From the NCBI GenBank assembly GCA_937898195.1, contig CALEJD010000090.1:1-19210 (forward strand): DNA of 19,210 nucleotides, in the 5' to 3' direction. Every line of letters starts with the position of its first letter. Within the stretch, counting starts at the first letter, position 1. Both the position numbers and the translations under genes were made by a program. Below are positions 1 through 6,389 of the stretch, in pieces. Source of the DNA: an uncultured Clostridia bacterium. Its GTDB lineage: Bacteria > Bacillota > Clostridia > Oscillospirales > Acutalibacteraceae. The notes under the pieces were generated by a model. It was not told the DNA's origin and made no database searches. It was given only the letters and a program-made list of their open reading frames with translations.

Positions 1-1
1 C

Positions 2-1960
2 GGTGAGACTCATGACGGTTCAGCAACAATGGACTGGATGGCTCAGGAGCAGGAACGTGGTATCACAATCACATCTGCTGCTACAACATGTTTCTGGAAA
101 GACCATCGTATCAATATCATCGACACTCCTGGACACGTTGACTTCACAGTTGAAGTTCAGCGTTCACTTCGCGTACTTGACGGTTCTGTAACTGTTCTTT
201 GCGCAAAGGGTGGTGTTGAGCCTCAGTCTGAAACAGTTTGGCGTCAGGCTGACGAATACAAAGTTCCTAGAATGATTTATGTTAACAAAATGGACATTTT
301 AGGTGCTAACTTCTACCGTGTTCTTGACATGGTTAAAGAAAGATTTAACTGTAACGCAGTTCCAATTCAGCTCCCAATCGGTGAAGAAAGCTCATTCAAG
401 GGCATCATCGACCTTATCAATAATAACGCTATCGTTTATTATGATGATATGGGTAAAGATGTTCGTATTGAAGAAATTCCAGCTGATATGGTTGATAAAG
501 CTGCAGAATATCGTAACAACCTTATCGAATCAGTTGCTGAACTCGACGAGGAACTTATGATGAAATATTTCGACGGTGAAGAACTCACAGTTGACGAAAT
601 CAAGTCAGTTATCCGTAAGGCTACACTTACTAACGAAATCGTTCCAATCTGCTGTGGTACTTCATATCGTAACAAGGGTGTTCAGCCACTTCTCGATGCT
701 ATCGTTGACTTCATGCCTGCTCCAACAGACATCGAAGCTATCAAGGGTGTTAACCCTGATACAGAAGAGGAAGAAGTTAGACACTCATCAGACGACGAGC
801 CATTCGCAGCTCTCGCATTCAAGATTGCTAACGACCCATTCGTTGGTACACTTTGTTTCTTCCGTGTATATTCAGGTACAGTTAACGCTGGTACATCTGT
901 TTATAACACAGTTAAAGACAACAAAGAAAGAATGGGTAGAATTCTTCAGATGCACGCTAACCACCGTGAAGACATTGAAACAGTTTATGCAGGTGACATC
1001 GCTGCTGTTGTTGGTCTTAAGAACACAACAACAGGTGATACTCTCTGTGATGAGAAACACCCAATTATCCTTGAATCAATGAACTTCCCAGAACCAGTTA
1101 TCAGCGTTGCTATCGAACCAAAAACAAAAGCTGGTCAGGAAAAAATGGGTATCGCACTTTCAAAACTTGTTGCAGAAGACCCAACATTCCGTAGCTATAC
1201 AGACGAAGAAACAGGACAAACAATCATCGCTGGTATGGGTGAACTTCACCTTGAAATCATCGTTGACCGTCTTCTTCGTGAATTTAAAGTTGAAGCAAAC
1301 GTAGGTAAACCACAGGTTGCTTACAGAGAAACAATCCGTTCAGCTTCATCTTCTGACACAAAATATGCTCGTCAGTCAGGTGGTAAAGGTCAGTATGGTC
1401 ACGTTAAGATTAATATTGAACCAAACCCAGATGGCGGTTACGAGTTTGTAAACAACATCGTTGGTGGTGCTATTCCTAAGGAATACCACAAAGCAGTTGA
1501 CGACGGTATCCAGGGCGCTATGCAGTCAGGTGTACTTGCAGGCTATGGCGTTGTTGACGTAAAGGTTACTCTTTACGATGGTTCTTACCACGAAGTTGAC
1601 TCTTCTGAAATGGCGTTTAAGATTGCTGGTTCAATGGCATTCAAAGATGCTGCTAAGAAGGCAAACCCTGTTATCCTTGAACCTATTATGAAGGTTGTAG
1701 TTATTACTCCTGAAGAATATATGGGTGACGTTATCGGCGACCTTAATAGCCGTCGTGGCGAAATTCAGGGCTTTGAAGACCGCTCAGGTGTTAAGCAGAT
1801 TAACGCAAGAGTTCCACTTTCAGAAATGTTCGGTTACGCAACAGACCTCCGTTCTAAGACACAGGGCCGTGGTCAGTACGTAATGGAACCAGACGGATAC
1901 AAAGAAGTTCCTAAGTCAATTTCTGAAAGCATCATTTCTGAAAGAAGCAAGAGAGACTAA
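2..1960 (+). CDS. fusA: Elongation factor G (partial, 5' end outside window)
   Basis: EF-G is the ribosomal translocase: a GTPase that moves tRNAs and mRNA after peptide-bond formation and, with RRF, helps recycle ribosomes. The reading frame is open from base 2; 652 codons are visible against about 690-700 in the family, so roughly 40-45 N-terminal residues, including the G1 P-loop, lie upstream. Visible G-domain motifs are RGITI (switch I), DTPGHVDF (G3) and NKMD (G4). Domain IV/V sequence follows, including a conserved SGGKGQYGHV stretch and the C-terminal GYATDLRSKTQGRGQY region. The gene sits directly upstream of tuf, as in the classical str operon (rpsL-rpsG-fusA-tuf); the first two genes are presumably just outside. 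The internal ATG at 29 is not the start. Nothing looks broken. Confidence 0.97.
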   Translation, partial: GETHDGSATMDWMAQEQERGITITSAATTCFWKDHRINIIDTPGHVDFTVEVQRSLRVLDGSVTVLCAKGGVEPQSETVWRQADEYKVPRMIYVNKMDILGANFYRVLDMVKERFNCNAVPIQLPIGEESSFKGIIDLINNNAIVYYDDMGKDVRIEEIPADMVDKAAEYRNNLIESVAELDEELMMKYFDGEELTVDEIKSVIRKATLTNEIVPICCGTSYRNKGVQPLLDAIVDFMPAPTDIEAIKGVNPDTEEEEVRHSSDDEPFAALAFKIANDPFVGTLCFFRVYSGTVNAGTSVYNTVKDNKERMGRILQMHANHREDIETVYAGDIAAVVGLKNTTTGDTLCDEKHPIILESMNFPEPVISVAIEPKTKAGQEKMGIALSKLVAEDPTFRSYTDEETGQTIIAGMGELHLEIIVDRLLREFKVEANVGKPQVAYRETIRSASSSDTKYARQSGGKGQYGHVKINIEPNPDGGYEFVNNIVGGAIPKEYHKAVDDGIQGAMQSGVLAGYGVVDVKVTLYDGSYHEVDSSEMAFKIAGSMAFKDAAKKANPVILEPIMKVVVITPEEYMGDVIGDLNSRRGEIQGFEDRSGVKQINARVPLSEMFGYATDLRSKTQGRGQYVMEPDGYKEVPKSISESIISERSKRD

Positions 1961-1976
1961 TATTTTCTTGCAAAAG

Positions 1977-2007
1977 ACTTGAATTTTTTCAAGTTTATTG
2001 ATACAAT
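1977..2007 (+). promoter_or_regulatory. tuf promoter with overlapping inverted repeats
   Basis: A sigma-A-type promoter is seen as TTGAAT (1979-1984), a 17-nt spacer and TACAAT (2002-2007). Two inverted repeats overlap it: ACTTGAA/TTCAAGT with a TTTT loop (1977-1994) covers the -35, and TGATAC/GTATCA (1999-2015) covers the -10. The first could act as a weak terminator for fusA read-through; this is inference. It would give tuf expression independent of fusA. Confidence 0.7.
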
Positions 2008-2061
2008 AAGTATCACAAATATTTTGTAAATTATTTTCAAAAATAAAGGGAGGAAATTCCA

Positions 2062-3258
2062 ATGGCAAAGGCAAAATTTGAAAGAACTAAACCACACGTT
2101 AATATTGGTACTATCGGTCACGTTGACCACGGTAAGACAACATTAACAGCTGCTATCACAAAGACACTCGCTTCTAAAGGTCAGGCTGACTTCGTTGATT
2201 ACGCAAACATCGACAAGGCTCCTGAAGAAAGAGAAAGAGGTATTACAATCAACACAGCTCACGTTGAGTACGAGACAGAAGCTCGTCACTATGCTCACGT
2301 TGACTGCCCAGGCCACGCTGACTACATCAAGAACATGATTACTGGTGCTGCTCAGATGGATGGTGCTATCCTTGTTATCGCATCAACAGATGGTCCTATG
2401 GCTCAGACAAAAGAACACCTTCTTCTTGCTCGTCAGGTTGGCGTTCCTTACATCATCGTTTTCATGAACAAAGTTGACCAAGTTGACGACCCAGAACTTC
2501 TTGAACTCGTTGAAATGGAAATCCGTGAAACTCTTGATGAGTACGAATTCCCAGGCGATGATACACCAATCATCAAGGGTTCAGCTCTTAAAGCTCTTGA
2601 AGCATCATCAGCTGATGACCCAGCTTGTGCTCCAATTTGGGAACTTATGGCAGCAGTTGACAGCTACATCCCAACTCCTGACCGTAAAGCAGACCAGCCA
2701 TTCCTTATGCCTGTTGAAGACGTTTTCACAATCACAGGCCGTGGTACAGTTGCTACAGGTAGAGTTGAAAGAGGTCAGCTCAGAACTTCTGAAGAAGTTG
2801 AAATCGTTGGTCTTACAGACGAAAGAAGAAAGACAGTTGTTACTGGTATCGAAATGTTCAGAAAGCTTCTTGACTATGCAGAAGCAGGTGACAACATCGG
2901 TGCTCTTCTCCGTGGTATTCAGAGAAGTGAAATCGAACGTGGTCAGGTTCTTGCAAAGCCAGGCACAATCAACCCACACACAAAGTTCTCAGGTCAGGTT
3001 TACGTTTTGACAAAGGATGAAGGCGGCCGTCATACTCCTTTCTTCAACAACTACAGACCTCAGTTCTATTTCAGAACAACAGACGTTACAGGTACAATTT
3101 CTCTTCCAGCAGGTACAGAAATGTGTATGCCTGGTGACAACGTTGTTATGGACGTTGAACTCATCACTCCTATCGCTATCGAAGAAGGTCTTCGTTTCGC
3201 TATCCGTGAAGGCGGTAGAACAGTTGGTTCAGGCGTTGTTACTAAGATTAACGAATAA
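2062..3258 (+). CDS. tuf: Elongation factor Tu
   Basis: EF-Tu is the GTPase that delivers aminoacyl-tRNA to the ribosomal A site. The 398-residue length is full-size. GHVDHGKT (residues 19-26), RGITI (59-63), DCPGH (81-85), NKVD (136-139) and SAL (174-176) are all present, followed by the two beta-barrel domains ending in the REGGRTVGSGVV region. The start is fixed by an AGGGAGG ribosome binding site 8 nt upstream and the standard MAKAKFERTKPH N-terminus. It follows fusA with a 101-nt gap holding its own promoter and is closed by a strong terminator, so it can be transcribed alone or as the last str-operon gene. The G-S-G in place of the more usual G-A-G near the C-terminus is minor variation. 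Confidence 0.99.
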   Translation: MAKAKFERTKPHVNIGTIGHVDHGKTTLTAAITKTLASKGQADFVDYANIDKAPEERERGITINTAHVEYETEARHYAHVDCPGHADYIKNMITGAAQMDGAILVIASTDGPMAQTKEHLLLARQVGVPYIIVFMNKVDQVDDPELLELVEMEIRETLDEYEFPGDDTPIIKGSALKALEASSADDPACAPIWELMAAVDSYIPTPDRKADQPFLMPVEDVFTITGRGTVATGRVERGQLRTSEEVEIVGLTDERRKTVVTGIEMFRKLLDYAEAGDNIGALLRGIQRSEIERGQVLAKPGTINPHTKFSGQVYVLTKDEGGRHTPFFNNYRPQFYFRTTDVTGTISLPAGTEMCMPGDNVVMDVELITPIAIEEGLRFAIREGGRTVGSGVVTKINE

Positions 3259-3279
3259 TTTGATTATTCAATAATTTAA

Positions 3280-3309
3280 GCCCCATCCAAAAGGATGGGG
3301 CGTTTTTTT
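3280..3309 (+). terminator. Rho-independent terminator after tuf
   Basis: A perfect 9-bp stem (GCCCCATCC, 3280-3288, with GGATGGGGC, 3293-3301) has an AAAA loop and is followed by G and seven T. It is a textbook intrinsic terminator 21 nt after the tuf stop codon. Confidence 0.95.
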
Positions 3310-3320
3310 GCGTAAATGCT

Positions 3321-3347
3321 TGTAGGGGCGGGTCTCAGTCCCGCCCG
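3321..3347 (+). repeat. TGTAGGGG hairpin repeat, copy 1
   Basis: The conserved lead TGTAGGGG overlaps a 7-bp stem, GGGCGGG (3326-3332) with CCCGCCC (3340-3346), and loop TCTCAGT. It is one of five such elements in the window (others at 3931, 6333, 8660 and 10089). Copy 2 on the opposite strand has almost the same loop. Confidence 0.85.
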
Positions 3348-3350
3348 ATA

Positions 3351-3380
3351 AAAAAGACGAAGTTAATACTTCGTCTTTTT
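3351..3380. terminator. Bidirectional terminator between tuf region and zinc-ribbon gene
   Basis: A 12-bp perfect stem, AAAAAGACGAAG (3351-3362) with CTTCGTCTTTTT (3369-3380) and a 6-nt loop, has an A tract on one side and a T tract on the other, so it can work on both strands. It lies 5 nt from the end of the minus-strand gene at 3386 and most likely terminates that gene. Confidence 0.85.
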
Positions 3381-3385
3381 GCGTA

Positions 3386-3619
3386 TTAAACACTCCATTT
3401 ATGGCCACAGCTTTGACAAATCGCAACGGTTTCGTGTTTGAATTTAGTTTTGTCAGTGCCCTTGCGTTTACCGATTAATAGCCATAGTCCACAAGTGCAA
3501 ATGATTAACATCATTCTTCCAATAGACCAAAGACAACCCATTTTTCTTTCTTTTGTTTTAGCTGATACTTGTTCTGTTGTGACTTGTACCTTTTCACTGC
3601 CACATTTTGGACATACCAT
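3386..3619 (-). CDS. Small membrane-associated zinc-ribbon protein
   Basis: A 77-residue protein of unknown function. It begins MVCPKCGSEKVQ, giving a first CPKC knuckle at residues 3-6. A hydrophobic Cys-containing stretch with LIICTCGLWLLIG follows at about residues 29-51, and a second knuckle, CQSCGHKW, lies near the C-terminus. Two CxxC knuckles split by a membrane-type segment resemble the layout of LITAF-like zinc ribbons; that similarity is of arrangement only and is inference. The start at 3619 is chosen because AGGAGG lies 9 nt upstream; a longer reading from 3676 would run through that ribosome binding site. A promoter lies just upstream and a terminator just downstream, so it is monocistronic. 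Confidence 0.8.
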   Translation of the reverse strand: MVCPKCGSEKVQVTTEQVSAKTKERKMGCLWSIGRMMLIICTCGLWLLIGKRKGTDKTKFKHETVAICQSCGHKWSV

Positions 3620-3647
3620 AACGATAATCCTCCTCTCGTTTTTTATA

Positions 3648-3676
3648 ATTCTATCATAATTTGTTTTATTTTGCAA
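3648..3676 (-). promoter_or_regulatory. Promoter of the zinc-ribbon gene
   Basis: On the minus strand TTGCAA (3671-3676) is followed by a 17-nt spacer and TAGAAT (3648-3653), ending 28 nt before the ATG at 3619. Spacing is ideal and there is room for the AGGAGG site. Confidence 0.65.
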
Positions 3677-3705
3677 TACATTTGTTATGCATACAGTGGA
3701 TATTG

Positions 3706-3717
3706 TTGTATATACAA
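3706..3717. promoter_or_regulatory. 12-bp palindrome, candidate operator
   Basis: TTGTATATACAA is a perfect 12-bp palindrome 21 nt before the start codon of the ribbon-helix-helix-like gene. Such proteins often bind short palindromes and repress themselves, so this is a candidate operator. The AT-rich context means chance occurrence is possible. Confidence 0.35.
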
Positions 3718-3738
3718 TAATATTGCAGAGGTGATATT

Positions 3739-3915
3739 ATGAAAAAGTTTAAGATACCATCAGTTCCACCAACAACAAATAAATGTATTCGGTTTCCTAA
3801 TGATTTAGTTGAAAGTGTAGAAAATGCAATAAAAGGAAAAAATTGTACATTTACCGCGTTTGTTATTGAAGCTGTAAGAGTTGCTTTGGAGAATTTGCAA
3901 GAAGAAAATGATTGA
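3739..3915 (+). CDS. Small ribbon-helix-helix-like protein (YlcI/YnfO-like)
   Basis: A 58-residue protein starting MKKFKIPSVPP with ribosome binding site GAGGTGAT a few nt upstream. After a proline-rich start comes a short strand-like segment (TNKCIRFP), then helix A (NDLVESVENAIKG) and helix B (FTAFVIEAVRVALENLQEE), the order expected of a ribbon-helix-helix fold. The pattern 'RFP(N/D)(D/E)L' followed by 'TFxAFVIEAVRxAL' resembles the small YlcI/YnfO-type proteins. These are DNA-binding candidates, and function here is inferred, not shown. No toxin partner is adjacent in the same direction; the neighbour is the divergent zinc-ribbon gene. The stretch holding both genes is bracketed by two inverted hairpin repeats. 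Confidence 0.75.
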   Translation: MKKFKIPSVPPTTNKCIRFPNDLVESVENAIKGKNCTFTAFVIEAVRVALENLQEEND

Positions 3916-3930
3916 AAAATATAACTATTT

Positions 3931-3960
3931 ACGGGCGGGCACTGAGACCCGCCCCCTACT
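3931..3960 (-). repeat. TGTAGGGG hairpin repeat, copy 2 (inverted)
   Basis: Read on the minus strand it begins AGTAGGGGGCGGG, continues TCTCAGTG and closes with CCCGCCCGT, almost the same as copy 1 at 3321 but in the opposite direction. The 7-bp stem is GGGCGGG (3933-3939) with CCCGCCC (3948-3954). It differs from copy 1 by an extra G in the lead and an extra loop base. Confidence 0.85.
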
Positions 3961-3961
3961 A

Positions 3962-3990
3962 TTGACTTAACTTTAAAAATATTTTATAAT
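3962..3990 (+). promoter_or_regulatory. Promoter of the DUF896 gene
   Basis: TTGACT (3962-3967), exactly 17 nt, then TATAAT (3985-3990). This is a near-consensus sigma-A promoter 31 nt before the start codon at 4022. Confidence 0.8.
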
Positions 3991-4021
3991 TAACAAGCAT
4001 TAAAACCAAAGGAAGTATAAT

Positions 4022-4234
4022 ATGGAACAGAAAAAAATGGATAGAATTAGTGAACTCTATCGCAAATCACAGTCAGTAGGGCTTACAGAAGAAGAAAAAG
4101 CAGAACAAGCAGTGCTTCGTCGTGAATATATCGACAGTTTTAAACGCAGTTTAACAGGTCAACTTGACAATATGTATATCGTTGATGAAAAAGGGAATAA
4201 AACAAAGGTTGAACGCAAAGGCAAAAAGAAATAA
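4022..4234 (+). CDS. DUF896 / YnzC (UPF0291) family protein
   Basis: A 70-residue basic, helical protein. The core pattern MDRISELYRKSQSVGLTEEE, followed by EQAVLRREYIDSFKRSLTGQLDN, is the signature of the DUF896/YnzC family, short cytoplasmic proteins of Firmicutes forming a helical bundle. In Bacillus subtilis ynzC lies in the yneA SOS operon, but the biochemical role is unknown; no LexA-type site is obvious here. The size is normal for the family. Ribosome binding site AAGGAAG lies 5 nt before the ATG and a near-consensus promoter lies directly upstream. The gene stands alone before the topoisomerase pair. Confidence 0.9.
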   Translation: MEQKKMDRISELYRKSQSVGLTEEEKAEQAVLRREYIDSFKRSLTGQLDNMYIVDEKGNKTKVERKGKKK

Positions 4235-4269
4235 AATTGAATATATTGGGGTATAATACGCCTTAAAAC

Positions 4270-4310
4270 TTGACTAAACCGCTAAATATAGTGTATAATA
4301 TTTGGTGGTT
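4270..4310 (+). promoter_or_regulatory. Promoter of the topoisomerase pair, overlapping a hairpin
   Basis: TTGACT (4270-4275), 18-nt spacer, TATAAT (4294-4299). A 12-bp imperfect hairpin (4277-4288 with 4299-4310, two G-T pairs) spans the -10 and is followed by T-rich DNA. Read-through RNA from the DUF896 gene could fold it and terminate, whereas RNA starting from this promoter would lack the 5' arm. Confidence 0.6.
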
Positions 4311-4346
4311 TAATTTTTTATTTTTTGGTAAAGGATGTAAAAGCTT

Positions 4347-6332
4347 ATGGCAAAAAAAGCATCTTATGGTAATGAAAGTATTTCACAATTAAAAGGCGCT
4401 GACCGAGTAAGAAAACGTCCAGCCGTTATTTTTGGCTCAGATGGTATTGAAGGTTGTCAGCATTCTGTCTTTGAAATTCTTTCAAACTCAATCGATGAAG
4501 CAAGAGAAGGTTATGGTGATAAAATCGTTGTAACCCGTTTTCTTGATGGCTCAGTCGAGATTCAGGACTTTGGTCGTGGTATTCCCGTTGACTTCAATAA
4601 GAAAGAAAATTGCTATAACTGGGAATTAGTATTTTGTGAGTTGTATGCAGGTGGTAAATATGACACCAACGACGGTGGCAACTATGAATATTCATTAGGT
4701 CTTAATGGTCTTGGCCTTTGTGCAACACAGTATGCTTCAGAATATATGGATGCTGAAATTCATACAGGTGGCTTTAAATATCTTCTTCACTTTGAAAAAG
4801 GTGAAATTGCAGGGGATATGATTAAAGAGCCATATAATAAGCGTGACACAGGCTCTCGAATCCGTTGGAAACCTGACCTTAAAGTATTTACAGACATCAA
4901 TATTCCACTTGAATATTATCAAGAAACTATCAAACGTCAGTCAGTTGTCAATGCCGGAATCAAGTTTATCCTTAAAAATCAAATTTCTGGCAGTAGCTTT
5001 GAAACATTCGAATATGTTTATGATAATGGTGTAACTGACTATGTAAAAGAAATAGCAAACGGAACAGAAATGTCAACAGTTCAGTTCTGGTCAGCAGAGC
5101 GCACAGGTCGTGACCGTGCCGATATGAAAGATTATCGCGTGAAGATTACTGCATCACTCTGTTTCTCAAATAAAATTCAACTTAAAGAGTATTATCATAA
5201 CTCAAGCTTTTTGGAACACGGTGGTGCACCTGAAAAAGCATTCAGAAGTGCCTTTGTTGCTGAAATCGATAATTACCTTAAAACTAATGGTAAATATCTT
5301 AAAAGCGATTCAAAAATCAATTATCAGGACGTTGAAGATTGCTTAATTTTAGTCGTTTCTTCATTCTCAACACAGACTTCTTATGAAAACCAGACTAAAA
5401 AAGCTATTACAAATAAATTCATTCAAGAGGCCATGACCGAATTTTTCCGTCATCAGCTTGAAATTTACTTCCTTGAAAATAAACTTGATGCAGATAAGAT
5501 TACAAATCAGGTTCTTATCAATATGCGTTCAAGAATTAAGGCAGAAACAACAAGAATCAACATTAAAAAGACATTGCAGTCAAGCAATGATATGACTTCT
5601 CGTGTTGAAAAATTCGTTGATTGCCGTAGTAAAGACGTCAACGAAAGAGAAATCTTCATAGTAGAGGGTGACTCTGCTCTTGGTGCTTGTAAGCAGGCAC
5701 GTGATTCATCGTTCCAAGCAATTATCCCAGTCCGTGGTAAAATTCTTAACTGCTTAAAGAGTGAATACGATAAAATTTTTAAGAGCGATATTATCGTTGA
5801 CCTTATTAAAGTGCTTGGATGTGGCGTTGAAGTGAATTCAAAGAAGAGCAAAGAAGTTTCTTCATTCAATATCAACGATTTAAGATGGAATAAAGTTATT
5901 ATCTGTACCGACGCGGACGTTGACGGATTCCACATCAGAACACTTATTCTCACAATGATTCATCGTCTTATGCCAACAATTATCCGTGAAGGCAAGGTAT
6001 TTATTGCCGAATCACCACTTTACGAAATCCGTTCAAAAGACGAAACTTATTTCTGCTATACAGAAAAAGAAAAATCAGATGTATTAGAGCAAATCGGCAA
6101 CGCAAAATACACAATTCAGCGTTCAAAAGGACTTGGTGAAAACGACGCTGATATGATGTGGCTTACTACAATGAATCCTAAAACTCGTCGTCTTATTAAA
6201 GTTGAACCTGACAATATCGAATCACTTATAAATGAAAAATTTGAACTCTTTATGGGTGACGACTTACAGGGCAGAAAAGACTTTATCGCAGAAAACGGTC
6301 ATATATATATTGATTTAGCTGATATATCATAA
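4347..6332 (+). CDS. parE: Type IIA topoisomerase ATPase/toprim subunit (ParE/GyrB-like, divergent)
   Basis: This is the ATPase subunit of a type IIA topoisomerase, which with the next gene would pass one DNA duplex through another. It has 661 residues, close to ParE length. Bergerat-fold motifs are E43/N47 in EILSNSIDEA, DFGRGIP (74-80) and a glycine-rich GLNGLG (118-123); the QTK loop lysine is K351. Toprim motifs are EGDSA (440-444), DADVDG (522-527) and SKGLGE (593-598). Differences from canonical GyrB/ParE are visible: YKVSGGLHGVG is replaced by YEYSLGLNGLG, losing the ATP-contacting Lys, and EGDSAGG is EGDSALG. It is therefore a divergent paralogue, probably separate from the main gyrase, which is not in the window. 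The start uses AAAGGATGT upstream. Confidence 0.88.
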   Translation: MAKKASYGNESISQLKGADRVRKRPAVIFGSDGIEGCQHSVFEILSNSIDEAREGYGDKIVVTRFLDGSVEIQDFGRGIPVDFNKKENCYNWELVFCELYAGGKYDTNDGGNYEYSLGLNGLGLCATQYASEYMDAEIHTGGFKYLLHFEKGEIAGDMIKEPYNKRDTGSRIRWKPDLKVFTDINIPLEYYQETIKRQSVVNAGIKFILKNQISGSSFETFEYVYDNGVTDYVKEIANGTEMSTVQFWSAERTGRDRADMKDYRVKITASLCFSNKIQLKEYYHNSSFLEHGGAPEKAFRSAFVAEIDNYLKTNGKYLKSDSKINYQDVEDCLILVVSSFSTQTSYENQTKKAITNKFIQEAMTEFFRHQLEIYFLENKLDADKITNQVLINMRSRIKAETTRINIKKTLQSSNDMTSRVEKFVDCRSKDVNEREIFIVEGDSALGACKQARDSSFQAIIPVRGKILNCLKSEYDKIFKSDIIVDLIKVLGCGVEVNSKKSKEVSSFNINDLRWNKVIICTDADVDGFHIRTLILTMIHRLMPTIIREGKVFIAESPLYEIRSKDETYFCYTEKEKSDVLEQIGNAKYTIQRSKGLGENDADMMWLTTMNPKTRRLIKVEPDNIESLINEKFELFMGDDLQGRKDFIAENGHIYIDLADIS

Positions 6333-6361
6333 TGTAGGGGTCGGCGTCCTCGACGACCCGC
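6333..6361 (+). repeat. TGTAGGGG hairpin repeat, copy 3
   Basis: TGTAGGGG begins at the base after the parE stop codon. The hairpin pairs GGGT with ACCC and CGTC with GACG around a CTC loop, leaving a small CGG bulge. It lies in the 57-nt gap between two co-transcribed genes, so it will be present in their shared mRNA. Confidence 0.8.
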
Positions 6362-6389
6362 AAAAATTCCTATTAAGGAGTAAAAAACT

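Noticed and set aside
439..675. Long reverse-strand frame inside fusA and similar shadow frames in tuf, parC, paaK
   Set aside because: They overlap strong conserved genes, have no ribosome binding sites and mirror the codon bias of the real frame.
3620..3676. Longer start for the zinc-ribbon protein
   Set aside because: The extra residues would be encoded by the promoter -10 and the AGGAGG site of the downstream ATG.
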